Assembly: GCA_965279735.1 (NCBI GenBank)
Contig: OZ257260.1
Location: forward strand, 62,001 to 126,000
Reading direction: 5' to 3'
Source: CAIUGU01 sp965279735
GTDB taxonomy: Bacteria; Pseudomonadota; Gammaproteobacteria; Steroidobacterales; Steroidobacteraceae
DNA: 64,000 nt
Every line of letters begins with the position of its first letter. The stretch's first letter is position 1. Below, one piece after another: positions 44,186 to 51,053 of this stretch. Position numbers and translations under genes: made by a program. The notes under the pieces were generated by a model, which worked only from the letters and a program-made list of their open reading frames with translations, searched no databases and was not told the DNA's origin.

Positions 44186-44977
44186 GTGGCGATCCAGGGC
44201 AAGCTTTTCGGTGGCATCGTGGGCTTCTTCGTCGGCGGACCGGCGGGTGCGCTCCTCGGCAGTCTTGCGGGTCATCAGGTGGATCTGCAGATCGAGCGCA
44301 AGGATGTGCCGAAGCCAGGTCTCGCATCCGCACAGGCCGTGCAGGAAGCATTCTTCCGCTCCACGTTCCAGGCGATGGGCCATCTCGCGAAATCCGATGG
44401 CCATGTGTCGGAGCAGGAAATCCATGCTGCCCGCCAGGTCATGCAGCAGTTCGCGTTGGGACAGGCAGAGACGCGGTTCGCGATGGATCTCTTCAGCGCG
44501 GGCAAGGCACGCGACTTTCCCCTCGAGACTTCCCTCGGGCGTCTCCATGCATTGATTCGCGGCAGGACGGATCTGTGCCGGATGTTCATCCAGATCCAGC
44601 TGCAGGCGGCCTTGTGGGGCGGAGCGCTGCACAAGCCGGGGAGAGCCGTTCTTGAACGCATGTGCCGGGTGCTCGAAGTTTCTACCGTCGAGCTCGTGCG
44701 CATGGAAGCCTTGCTGAGAATGCAGCAGCCCGTGGGCCAGACACCTGCGCAGCAAGCTGCAGAAAAACTGGCTTCGGCGTATGCCGTGCTGGCTCTGGAG
44801 CCCGCTGCCACCGAGGCTGAGGTCAAGAAAGCCTATCGCCGGCTGATGAACCAGAATCATCCCGACAAGCTCGTGGCGAAGGGCCTGCCCGAGTCGATGA
44901 TGAAGGTGGCGGAAGAGAAAACGCGCCAGGTGCGCGCTGCCTATGAAGTGATCTGCGAGGCGCGAGGCATCCGTTGA
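44186..44977 (+). CDS. djlA: DnaJ-like membrane co-chaperone DjlA
   Basis: About 263 residues. The N-terminus KLFGGIVGFFVGGPAGALLGSLAGHQVD is one Gly-rich membrane segment like that of E. coli DjlA, then a TerB-like helical domain (FRSTFQAMGHLAKSDGHVSEQEIHAA). The C-terminal J domain carries the NQNHPDKL HPD motif, and the final residues form the helix KVAEEKTRQVRAAYEVICE. It stimulates DnaK. I chose GTG 44186 because it places the membrane segment at the start (AAGGGG upstream); ATG 44132 would add 18 residues. Length is close to E. coli (271). Confidence 0.9.
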   Translation: MAIQGKLFGGIVGFFVGGPAGALLGSLAGHQVDLQIERKDVPKPGLASAQAVQEAFFRSTFQAMGHLAKSDGHVSEQEIHAARQVMQQFALGQAETRFAMDLFSAGKARDFPLETSLGRLHALIRGRTDLCRMFIQIQLQAALWGGALHKPGRAVLERMCRVLEVSTVELVRMEALLRMQQPVGQTPAQQAAEKLASAYAVLALEPAATEAEVKKAYRRLMNQNHPDKLVAKGLPESMMKVAEEKTRQVRAAYEVICEARGIR

Positions 44978-45039
44978 GTCAGTGGTAGAGTTACGCGCCG
45001 GCGCGAATGCGGGACCGGTGCCTTGAGGAAAATCTGAAC

Positions 45040-45720
45040 ATGCTGCAGCCGTGGATTGCTCCCTCGATCCTGTCCGCCGATTTCGCACGCCTCGGGGACG
45101 AAGTCGAAGCTGTGCTCGCAGCGGGCGCCGACAGCATCCATTTCGACGTCATGGACAACCACTACGTCCCGAATCTCACGATCGGTCCGCTCGTCTGCGA
45201 GGCACTGCGCAAGCGCGGTATCAAGGCACCGATCGATGTCCACCTGATGGTGAAGCCGGTCGACCGGATCATTCCGGACTTCGCGAAAGCCGGGGCCACG
45301 TGGATCACGTTTCATCCGGAAGCGAGTGAACATGTCGATCGTTCGCTCGGCCTGATCCGCGACCTCGGCTGCCGGCCGGGGCTCGTCTTCAATCCTGCAA
45401 CGCCGCTCAACTGGCTGGATCACGTCATCGACAAGGTCGACATGATCCTGCTGATGTCCGTAAATCCGGGTTTCGGCGGCCAGGCGTTCATTCCGGAGAC
45501 GCTCGCCAAGATCAAGGCCGTGCGCGCGCGTATTGCTGCGAGCGGTCGCGAGATCCGTCTGGAAGTGGACGGCGGCATCAAGATCGACAACATCGGCGAG
45601 GTGGCCAGGGCCGGGGCGGACACATTCGTCGCGGGTTCTGCAATCTTCGGCGCAGCGGATTACCGCGCCACCATCGCTAAGATGCGAGAGGAAATCGCCA
45701 AAGGCCGCAGCGACGCCTGA
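45040..45720 (+). CDS. rpe: Ribulose-phosphate 3-epimerase
   Basis: A 226-residue TIM-barrel enzyme that interconverts ribulose-5-phosphate and xylulose-5-phosphate. Signatures are [34 protein letters not shown] (metal ligands), [22 protein letters not shown] and [29 protein letters not shown]. The start at 45040 has GAGGAAAATC before it. A strong terminator follows at 45746. The window also holds rpiA. Confidence 0.97.
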   Translation: MLQPWIAPSILSADFARLGDEVEAVLAAGADSIHFDVMDNHYVPNLTIGPLVCEALRKRGIKAPIDVHLMVKPVDRIIPDFAKAGATWITFHPEASEHVDRSLGLIRDLGCRPGLVFNPATPLNWLDHVIDKVDMILLMSVNPGFGGQAFIPETLAKIKAVRARIAASGREIRLEVDGGIKIDNIGEVARAGADTFVAGSAIFGAADYRATIAKMREEIAKGRSDA

Positions 45721-45745
45721 CGCATCGGGAGCCGGATCAGATAAA

Positions 45746-45773
45746 GAAAAAGGCCGGCAATGCCGGCCTTTTT
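45746..45773. terminator. Rho-independent terminator, usable from both strands
   Basis: AAAAAGGCCGGCA and TGCCGGCCTTTTT form a 13-bp stem with an AT-flanked GC core and T-runs on both strands. It lies 26 bp beyond the rpe stop and about 20 bp beyond the stop of the convergent crp-like gene, so it probably ends both. Confidence 0.9.
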
Positions 45774-45794
45774 GCTGGGACGCAGGGCTGATCC

Positions 45795-46520
45795 CTATTC
45801 GTCATCGTCCTCGTCGTCATCCACCCGCGCTTTCGCGAGCGTGGTGGTGCGCGCCGCCAGCATGGGGCGGGTGCGGACCTTGGGACGCGCGCCGAACACG
45901 ACGATGGTCTTGCCGGTAGCCCGGAGCAGACGCTGGTCTTCGAGCACCTTCAGCACCCGACCGGCCATTTCGCGCGAGCAGCCGACGAGCCGTGACAGTT
46001 CCTGCCGGCTCACCTTGATCTGCATGCCTTCAGGATGGGTCATCGCATCCGGTTCGCTGCACAGATCCATGATGGCGTGGGCAACGCGGCCCGTGACATC
46101 GACAAACGCGAGATCGCCAAGCTTGCGATTCGTGCGATCGAGGCGGGTGGCGAGCTGGGTCGCGAGTTCAAACACCAGTCCGGGGCTTTCTGCGGCGAGC
46201 TGCCGGAAGCGGGGATAGGTCATTTCCGCGAGTTCGCACTGCTGCCGTGTGCGCACCCAGGCGCTGCGGGTGGGCTGTTCGTAGAACAGGCCCATCTCGC
46301 CGAAGAACTGGCCCTTGTTGAGATAGGCCAGGACCATCTCGTTGCCTTCCTCGTCCTCGATCATTACTTCGACCGAGCCATGGACGATGTAGTAGAGGAT
46401 GTCGGGCAGGTCGCCCGCGTGGATGACGACCGTCTTGGAGGGCACGGTGCGGATGCGGCAGTAACTCAAGAACCGGTTGATCGCCGGTATGTCACTCAGC
46501 GGTTTCATGCCCTCTTCCAT
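45795..46520 (-). CDS. Crp/Clp/Vfr family transcriptional regulator
   Basis: A 241-residue cyclic-nucleotide-binding activator. The cAMP pocket has GSVEVMIEDEEGNEMVLAYLNKGQFFGEMGLF and TRSAWVR, keeping the Glu, Arg and Ser equivalents of E72, R82 and S83 of E. coli CRP. The DNA-reading helix RQELSRLVGCSREMAGRVLK retains R, E and R at the contact positions, so CRP-like sites are expected. It has about 25 extra C-terminal residues ending in the acidic run DDDEDDDE. The Xanthomonas homologue Clp binds cyclic di-GMP instead, and sequence alone does not settle the ligand here. Confidence 0.93.
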   Translation of the reverse strand: MEEGMKPLSDIPAINRFLSYCRIRTVPSKTVVIHAGDLPDILYYIVHGSVEVMIEDEEGNEMVLAYLNKGQFFGEMGLFYEQPTRSAWVRTRQQCELAEMTYPRFRQLAAESPGLVFELATQLATRLDRTNRKLGDLAFVDVTGRVAHAIMDLCSEPDAMTHPEGMQIKVSRQELSRLVGCSREMAGRVLKVLEDQRLLRATGKTIVVFGARPKVRTRPMLAARTTTLAKARVDDDEDDDE

Positions 46521-46637
46521 AGTTGCCCCTTCATGTTGTTGGGTTGGGCGCTAGAGCACGCGCTCAAAGCCTTGCGCGCTTTTTAGTACAGTATCGGCAT
46601 TGCTGCAAGCGACATGTTGATGACGTCGTGTCTGAAA

Positions 46638-47330
46638 TCAGACCAGACGAGCCGCTGTCGTCATGATTTTCGCAGTGAGTTTCATCAGTCCGCGCATCGG
46701 TGAGGGCAGAGGAATGCCCCCGGCACGCATGGCCGAACCCCCGTGATGCGCTTCATCGATGCGCATCTGGTGGACGATCGCGCGAGTGCGATTGTCCGCG
46801 GCAGGCAGCTGTTCGAGATGCGATTCCAGATGCTCGACGACCTGGCGTTCCGTCTCCGCGACGAAGCCAAGACTGGTGGCATCGCCGAGCGCAGCCGTTG
46901 CCGCGCCGATGACAAACGAGCCGCCGTACCACAGCGGGTTCAGCAGGCTGGTGCGGCCGCCGAGTTCCTTGATCCGCTTCGAACACCACTGCAGGTGATC
47001 GCCTTCCTCGGCTGCGGCTTCGAGAAGTGCAACCCGGGTGGCGGGCTGGCGGGCGACCCAGGCCTGTCCGTGATACAGCGCCTGGGCAGACACTTCCCCG
47101 GAATGGTTCACCCGCATGAGGCTGGCGATACGCCGCCGCTCGTCGGGGGTGGTCACCGTTTCGGCGACGGCTTCCGCCGGATAGGGGCGAACCGTCGAGG
47201 CGTGGACATCGAAAAGGGTGCGCAGGGCCTGGTCGGTCTCCAGAATCAGCCGGTCGACCAGATTGCCGGCAGGGATAGGCGCCGCCCGTCCTGGGCGAGT
47301 GATCGAGGGAGGGGGGGTAGAGCCGGGCAT
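46638..47330 (-). CDS. coq7: 2-polyprenyl-3-methyl-6-methoxy-1,4-benzoquinone hydroxylase Coq7
   Basis: A 230-residue di-iron ubiquinone-biosynthesis hydroxylase. Ligand motifs are VNHSGEV, EEGDHLQW, ETERQVVEHLESHL and IDEAHHGG, the two ExxH pairs of the family. The first 45 residues, rich in Pro and Ser, are not conserved. It hydroxylates the last unmodified ring carbon; E. coli uses UbiF instead, while Coq7 is found in Pseudomonas and Xanthomonadales relatives. ATG 47330 is the first ATG after a TATAAT box and lacks a ribosome-binding site, so the message may be leaderless. Confidence 0.94.
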   Translation of the reverse strand: MPGSTPPPSITRPGRAAPIPAGNLVDRLILETDQALRTLFDVHASTVRPYPAEAVAETVTTPDERRRIASLMRVNHSGEVSAQALYHGQAWVARQPATRVALLEAAAEEGDHLQWCSKRIKELGGRTSLLNPLWYGGSFVIGAATAALGDATSLGFVAETERQVVEHLESHLEQLPAADNRTRAIVHQMRIDEAHHGGSAMRAGGIPLPSPMRGLMKLTAKIMTTAARLV

Positions 47331-47336
47331 GGACAC

Positions 47337-47342
47337 ATTATA
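47337..47342 (-). promoter_or_regulatory. -10 box of coq7, possible leaderless transcript
   Basis: On the minus strand TATAAT ends 6 bases before the coq7 ATG (sequence GTGTCC between them). Transcription normally begins about 6-8 bases after the -10 box, which would place it at or next to the A of ATG. A -35 box at the right distance is not clear. Confidence 0.5.
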
Positions 47343-47426
47343 TATACGGCCCGCCCCCAAGCCCGGAACATACCAGCCCGGGACAAAAGGAAAGGCCGGA
47401 AGCCTTGGGCTGGGAGCACGGTGGAA

Positions 47427-47461
47427 GAAGCCTCCGACCCCCGTTTTCGGGCGGCTTTTTG
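47427..47461 (+). terminator. Terminator-like hairpin ahead of the rplM promoter
   Basis: AAGCC ... CCCG-TTTT-CGGG ... GGCTTTTT: an inner 4-bp and an outer 5-bp stem with a 5' bulge, followed by five T. No plus-strand gene ends just upstream, and the divergent coq7 starts at 47330. It may terminate stray transcription or, if an upstream rplM promoter exists, act as an attenuator. Confidence 0.5.
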
Positions 47462-47463
47462 GT

Positions 47464-47492
47464 TTGCAAACCCCAGGGTCGTCCATTAGACT
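47464..47492 (+). promoter_or_regulatory. Predicted sigma-70 promoter of rplM-rpsI
   Basis: TTGCAA (47464-47469), a 17-bp spacer and TAGACT (47487-47492). It predicts a transcript start near 47499 and a leader of about 40 nt before the rplM ATG. This rests only on consensus matching. Confidence 0.5.
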
Positions 47493-47537
47493 TGCCGGCC
47501 TTTCGCCCCTGCCCAAGATTCCTCTGGAGCCCTTGTT

Positions 47538-47969
47538 ATGAAGACCGTTTTCGCAAAAACGGCCACCATCCGCCGCGACTGGTTCGTCGTGGATGCCGCT
47601 GAACAGACCCTGGGTCGCCTCGCGACGCAGCTGGCTTTCCGTCTTCGTGGCAAGCACAAGCCCGAATACACCCCGCACATGGATACCGGCGACAACCTGA
47701 TCGTCATCAATGCCGAGAAGATCAAGGTCACGGGCGCCAAGCTCACGGACAAGATGTACTACCGGCACACGGGTTATGAAGGCAACCTCAAGGAAACCAC
47801 TCTGGGCAAGTTGCTGGCCGAGCACCCCGAGCGGGCGATCGAATTCGCCGTGAAGGGCATGCTCCCCAAGAATCCCCTGGGTCGCGCGATGTTCAAGAAA
47901 CTCCACGTATTCGCGGGTGCGGCTCATCCGCATACCGCCCAGCAGCCCAAGGCGCTGAAGATCTCCTAG
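47538..47969 (+). CDS. rplM: 50S ribosomal protein L13
   Basis: The 143-residue L13 of the large subunit. The sequence [58 protein letters not shown] is the conserved N-terminus, and [33 protein letters not shown] is the signature near the end. The length matches E. coli (142). It is the first gene of the rplM-rpsI pair, 14 bp before rpsI. Confidence 0.98.
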   Translation: MKTVFAKTATIRRDWFVVDAAEQTLGRLATQLAFRLRGKHKPEYTPHMDTGDNLIVINAEKIKVTGAKLTDKMYYRHTGYEGNLKETTLGKLLAEHPERAIEFAVKGMLPKNPLGRAMFKKLHVFAGAAHPHTAQQPKALKIS

Positions 47970-47983
47970 GACGAACCGACGAC

Positions 47984-48379
47984 ATGGCAACAACGAACGC
48001 GAACTACGGCACCGGCCGCCGCAAGACCTCGACGGCCCGGGTATTCCTCCGTGCCGGCAGCGGCAAGATCACGATCAACGCCCGCCCGATCGACCAGTTC
48101 TTCGGTCGCAAGACCGCACGGATGATCGTTCGCCAGCCGCTCGAAGTCGTGAAGCTCGAAACCAATTTCGACGTTGAAGCGACGGTTGCCGGCGGCGGCA
48201 CCACCGGCCAGGCCGGCGCCATCCGCCACGGTTTGACCCGCGCGCTCATCGAATATGACGAAACCCTGCGCAAGGTGCTGCGTGACGCCGGCTTCGTGAC
48301 CCGCGATGCCCGCGAGGTCGAGCGCAAGAAGGTCGGCTTCCGCAAGGCCCGCCGCGGGACCCAGTTCTCCAAGCGCTGA
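47984..48379 (+). CDS. rpsI: 30S ribosomal protein S9
   Basis: The 131-residue S9 of the small subunit. [34 protein letters not shown] and the C-terminal tail [18 protein letters not shown], which reaches the P-site tRNA, are diagnostic. Length matches E. coli (130). It follows rplM in the universal order. tRNA-Gln starts 35 bp after its stop. Confidence 0.98.
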   Translation: MATTNANYGTGRRKTSTARVFLRAGSGKITINARPIDQFFGRKTARMIVRQPLEVVKLETNFDVEATVAGGGTTGQAGAIRHGLTRALIEYDETLRKVLRDAGFVTRDAREVERKKVGFRKARRGTQFSKR

Positions 48380-48414
48380 TCGCTTCAGCGCCGGAGGGGA
48401 CCCCTACCATTTCT

Positions 48415-48488
48415 TGGGGGATCGTCTAGTGGTAGGACAACGGACTCTGACTCCGTTTACCTAGGTTCGAATCCTAGTCCCCCAGCCA
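48415..48488 (+). tRNA. tRNA-Gln (anticodon CUG)
   Basis: Cloverleaf check: acceptor TGGGGGA with its 3' strand TCCCCCA, followed by discriminator and encoded CCA (GCCA at 48485-48488). The anticodon stem is ACGGA/TCCGT around loop CTCTGAC, giving anticodon CTG. T-arm TAGG-TTCGAAT-CCTA. The sequence resembles E. coli tRNA-Gln. It lies 35 bp after rpsI, same strand. Confidence 0.95.
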
Positions 48489-48494
48489 AAAACC

Positions 48495-48520
48495 AAAAGG
48501 CCCGCGCAAGCGGGCCTTTT
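48495..48520 (+). terminator. Rho-independent terminator after tRNA-Gln
   Basis: AAAAGGCCCGC-GCAA-GCGGGCCTTTT: an 11-bp perfect stem with a GCAA tetraloop and a T-run, 6 bp beyond the tRNA. It probably ends the rplM-rpsI-tRNA transcript, or the tRNA alone. Confidence 0.92.
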
Positions 48521-48529
48521 GCGTTTGGC

Positions 48530-48700
48530 TGTCGGGACTAGGATTGAGAACCTGGGGGACCTGGGTTCGACAAAATCGCCGGGAGCGATTTTGAACGTCG
48601 CACATGCGGACCCCACTCTTTAATCTCGTGGGGGAAGCATTTGCGGCGGCCCCAACGGGGTGGAGCACATGGATGGGGCGGAATAATCCTAGTCCCGGAT
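48530..48700. other. Structured intergenic stretch with extra copies of a tRNA-Gln 3' 12-mer
   Basis: The 12-mer AATCCTAGTCCC of the tRNA 3' end (48470-48481) recurs inverted at 48534-48545 and direct at 48685-48696. Between them are two hairpins: AAAATCGC-CGGGA-GCGATTTT (48572-48592) and CCCCAC ... GTGGGG (48611-48633). No frame in this stretch looks like a protein. It may be a decayed attachment region or tRNA-derived remnant; there is no integrase nearby. Confidence 0.6.
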
Positions 48701-48711
48701 CATTCTTTTCT

Positions 48712-48962
48712 TCGCCCACTCGGCGAGGTCCCGAGCTTGAGTCGGCGACTCTTCTCTTGGAGTCCTGAAGTCTTATGCCTCGCCTACTCGGTGAGGTCCC
48801 GAACTCGAGTACGCGACCTTTTCCTGAAGATCTTGAAGTGTCGTCGCTCAGTGAGGCTACGAACCTGAGCACGCGACTCTTTATCCTGGAATCTTCAGCT
48901 CTCGCCTGCGCAGTGAAGTCCTGAACTTGCGTACGCGATCTTCTCTCGTCCCACCTTCAATT
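48712..48962. repeat. Degenerate tandem repeat, four units of about 58-68 bp
   Basis: Units begin near 48712, 48780, 48844 and 48902. Each runs TCGCC..ACTCGGTGAGGTCC, then CGAACTTGAGTACGCGACTC, then a T-rich part, then CTGGA..TCTTGAAGT, with many substitutions and small length changes. No long ORF is preserved across units, so it looks non-coding. It fills most of the gap before the NTF2-like gene at 49049. Each unit contains short self-complementary patches such as GAGTCG-GCGACTC in unit 1. Confidence 0.7.
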
Positions 48963-49048
48963 GACCGCTCCCCACCCCTTCGGCATATGCTCCGCGAAAA
49001 GGTTTGCCTCTCTCGCGCACGACAACCATCCAATCGGGGGTACTGATC

Positions 49049-49516
49049 ATGAAACGTACGCTGCTCGCACTATCGCTCGCCCTTGTTGCGGCAACACCAG
49101 CTCTTGCCCAGCGGACGACTCTCACCGCCGCTGAAGAAGCCAACAAGAAAGTCGTTTTCGAGTTCTACCGCCAGGTATGGGAAACCGGTAATGCAGAGCT
49201 GCTGCCGCAGTTCTATGCCGCCGATTTCAAGGAGCACAATCCGGCCGTGCCGCCCGGTGGCCTCGACGGTCTGGCGCAGTTCCTCAAGCGGCGCTTCCCT
49301 GCCGTGAAGCCGGCCGGCAAGGAATTGCAGAATCCGCCCGCAGTGGTGCAGGTGGATGGGGATCTCGTGACCTGGATCTTCAAGCGTGACGCCAAGGATC
49401 CGAAGGATGGTTCTCCCTACAACAGTTTCTGGTTCGATATGTATCGCGTGCAGAACGGCAAGGTCGTCGAGCATTGGGATGCAGCTACGCGCCAGGCTCC
49501 TCCCGCGGCACGCTGA
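49049..49516 (+). CDS. Secreted NTF2/SnoaL-like protein
   Basis: A 155-residue protein with a clear signal peptide (KRTLLALSLALVAATPALAQ). The mature part has the cone-shaped NTF2-like pattern: FEFYRQVWETGNAELLPQFYAADFKEHNP, then GGLDGLAQFLKRRFP, strands DGDLVTWIFKRD and NSFWFDMYRVQNGKVVEHWDA. SnoaL-like members act as cyclases, isomerases or binding proteins; substrate is unknown. GGGGGTACTGATC precedes ATG 49049. A related paralogue, with the same EHWDA end, is at 62108-62626. Confidence 0.88.
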   Translation: MKRTLLALSLALVAATPALAQRTTLTAAEEANKKVVFEFYRQVWETGNAELLPQFYAADFKEHNPAVPPGGLDGLAQFLKRRFPAVKPAGKELQNPPAVVQVDGDLVTWIFKRDAKDPKDGSPYNSFWFDMYRVQNGKVVEHWDAATRQAPPAAR

Positions 49517-49540
49517 CGGGTGAGCAATGCCGGATAGCAG

Positions 49541-49564
49541 AAGGCCCGCATCGAGCGGGCCTTT
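49541..49564 (+). terminator. Rho-independent terminator after the NTF2-like gene
   Basis: AAGGCCCGC-ATCGA-GCGGGCCTT followed by TT: a 9-bp stem. It lies 24 bp after the stop and between convergent genes, so it may also serve rpiA on the minus strand. Confidence 0.88.
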
Positions 49565-49598
49565 TGCATTCAGGTGGATGGATGGCCGCGCAATCCGG

Positions 49599-50255
49599 CT
49601 ATCGCAGCGTCCTCACTCCCTCTTTCCCCCCGACGATCAACAGATCGGCGGGTCTGATCGCAAACAACCCCACCGTCACCACTCCCGCAATCTGGTTGAT
49701 CTCCGTCTCCAGTCCCACGGGATCGATAATCTCGAGGTTATGCACATCGAGAATCTGATTCCCGTTGTCCGTCGTGAACCCCTGCCGCCATACCGGCCCG
49801 CCCCCCAGTTTCACCATCTGCCTTGCGACATGCGAACGCGCCATCGGTATGACTTCCACCGGCAGAGGGAAGCGCCCGAGCACGTTGACCACCTTCGACT
49901 CATCCACGATGCAGATGAAGCGTGACGATGCGGCAGCCACGATCTTCTCCCGGGTCAGTGCTCCGCCGCCTCCCTTGATGAGCCGGAGATGCGAGTCGGC
50001 CTCGTCGGCACCATCGATGTAGACCTCCGGGGCATCCGTGGAGTTGAGATCCAGGACCTCGATGCCATGCTTCCGAAGACGTGCGGTCGAGGCCTCCGAA
50101 CTCGACACGGCACCCCGGATGCGCAGGTTTGCGCTGGCCAGGGCATCGATGAAGAGGTTGACGGTGGAACCGGTGCCGACCCCGACGAGCATGTCGTCGC
50201 GGACGTAGGTGAGTGCTGCTGCGGCGGCAAGCTGCTTGCCCTGGTCTGTGCTCAT
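49599..50255 (-). CDS. rpiA: Ribose-5-phosphate isomerase A
   Basis: A 218-residue enzyme interconverting ribose- and ribulose-5-phosphate. Motifs in order are [43 protein letters not shown] (catalytic Asp), [15 protein letters not shown] and CIVDESKVV, ending in [23 protein letters not shown]. Length equals E. coli RpiA (219). The ATG at 50255 aligns with the family start; an in-frame ATG at 50267 is also possible. Confidence 0.97.
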   Translation of the reverse strand: MSTDQGKQLAAAAALTYVRDDMLVGVGTGSTVNLFIDALASANLRIRGAVSSSEASTARLRKHGIEVLDLNSTDAPEVYIDGADEADSHLRLIKGGGGALTREKIVAAASSRFICIVDESKVVNVLGRFPLPVEVIPMARSHVARQMVKLGGGPVWRQGFTTDNGNQILDVHNLEIIDPVGLETEINQIAGVVTVGLFAIRPADLLIVGGKEGVRTLR

Positions 50256-50324
50256 GACTGCCTGCATGGGTCGATTGAAAGTGAAAACATCTGTTTAAGC
50301 CGCGTTTTCCAGTGGTCCAGATAC

Positions 50325-50352
50325 GACTGTGCCCGCTTACGCGGGCACAGTC
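50325..50352. terminator. Strong hairpin between rpiA and the lysine-rich microprotein gene
   Basis: GACTGTGCCCGC-TTAC-GCGGGCACAGTC is a perfect 12-bp stem. On the minus strand it lies 24 bp after the microprotein stop (50377), where a terminator is expected, but no clear T-run follows on that strand. Confidence 0.65.
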
Positions 50353-50376
50353 TCAAGTCATCATCCAAGGAAGAAT

Positions 50377-50445
50377 TTACTTCTTCTTAGCGGCCTTCTT
50401 CTTCGTTGCCTTCTTCTTGGATGCTTTCTTTGCCTTAGTTGCCAT
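50377..50445 (-). CDS. 22-residue lysine-rich microprotein
   Basis: A 22-residue peptide made almost only of Lys and Ala with two Thr and one Ser: it starts MATKAKKASKKK and ends AAKKK. Thirteen of its residues are lysine. GGAG lies 9 bases before ATG 50445, and a promoter (TTGCTA-17 bp-TATATA) lies about 40 bp upstream, so expression is plausible. The composition is like histone-H1-type tails of bacterial nucleoid or ribosome-binding proteins. The tail of the SET-domain protein (17828-18466) has the same composition. The frame continues upstream to 50595, but that part reads as out-of-place shadow of the EVE gene. Function unknown. Confidence 0.6.
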   Translation of the reverse strand: MATKAKKASKKKATKKKAAKKK

Positions 50446-50482
50446 AGTAGTCAGTCTCCATGTCGAGTTAGTCCGCGCGCAG

Positions 50483-50511
50483 TATATACATAAAACAAAA
50501 ATACCTAGCAA
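50483..50511 (-). promoter_or_regulatory. Predicted promoter of the lysine-rich microprotein gene
   Basis: On the minus strand TTGCTA (50511-50506), a 17-bp AT-rich spacer and TATATA (50488-50483). A GC-rich discriminator (CTGCGCGCGG) follows, as at stringently controlled promoters. It lies in the 77-bp gap after the EVE gene and is the most AT-rich patch nearby. Confidence 0.55.
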
Positions 50512-50522
50512 GTGTTCGTTGA

Positions 50523-51032
50523 TTATTTCTTTACGGACTTCGTACTCACTCTCACTCTTCGGGGTGTTGAGGTGAGAGCAAGTATGAAGTCCCACTCGCT
50601 CTTCGTGACCGGTGTGACCGACAGCCGGTTACCCCTTCGCAGTATCACGAGGTCCTTTAATTCACGAGTGGAATGCATTCTCAAGGCATCGAGCGTGATG
50701 AGCGGATCGAACTTCGCATCGAGCCTGACATCGACCGAGTACCAGGTCGGTTTCGTGCGATCGCTCTTCGGATCGAAGTGATGATCGTCAGGGTCGAATG
50801 CGGACCCGTCGGGGTACCCCGCGCGCGAAATGGTGACGGTTCCCGCAATGCCGGGGATGTCACAGCTCGAGTGATAGAAGAACGCCTGGTCGCCTTTAGC
50901 CATCTGGTCGCGCAGATAGTTGCGGGCCTGGAAGTTCCTTACGCCATCCCATCCCGTCGTCTTGCGCGGTGCCTTCGCCAGGTCATCGATGCCAAACGTG
51001 GAGGGTTCGGACTTGAGCAGCCAGTAGGCCAT
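50523..51032 (-). CDS. EVE-domain protein (thymocyte nuclear protein 1-like)
   Basis: A 169-residue single EVE domain, a PUA-like fold that in other proteins reads modified bases in DNA or RNA. It begins AYWLLKSEPSTFGIDDL, the family hallmark, with TGWDGVRNFQARNYLRDQMAKGDQAFFYHSS next, then GIAGTVTISRAGYPD and PTWYSVDVR. Length is normal for the stand-alone bacterial type. It is in the same orientation as rpiA and the 5-formyl-THF cyclo-ligase, which lies 21 bp upstream and may be co-transcribed. Confidence 0.92.
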   Translation of the reverse strand: MAYWLLKSEPSTFGIDDLAKAPRKTTGWDGVRNFQARNYLRDQMAKGDQAFFYHSSCDIPGIAGTVTISRAGYPDGSAFDPDDHHFDPKSDRTKPTWYSVDVRLDAKFDPLITLDALRMHSTRELKDLVILRRGNRLSVTPVTKSEWDFILALTSTPRRVRVSTKSVKK

Positions 51033-51053
51033 GAGGAGCTCCGGATCGGGGAA

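Noticed and set aside
46521..46637. CRP-binding site controlling the crp-like gene
   Set aside because: I looked for TGTGA-N6-TCACA in the gap and found only partial half-sites, not enough to call an operator.
46630..46643. Perfect small palindrome GTCTGA-AA-TCAGAC at the coq7 stop
   Set aside because: The loop of two bases cannot form a stable RNA hairpin and there is no T-run; 6-bp palindromes are expected by chance over this length.
48712..48962. CRISPR array
   Set aside because: The units are degenerate along their whole length, with no constant repeat and variable spacer, and no cas gene is present.
50446..50595. Longer form of the lysine-rich microprotein starting at 50595
   Set aside because: The added 50 residues include the 3' end of the EVE gene read in another frame and the promoter region. 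The good ribosome-binding site lies only before 50445.
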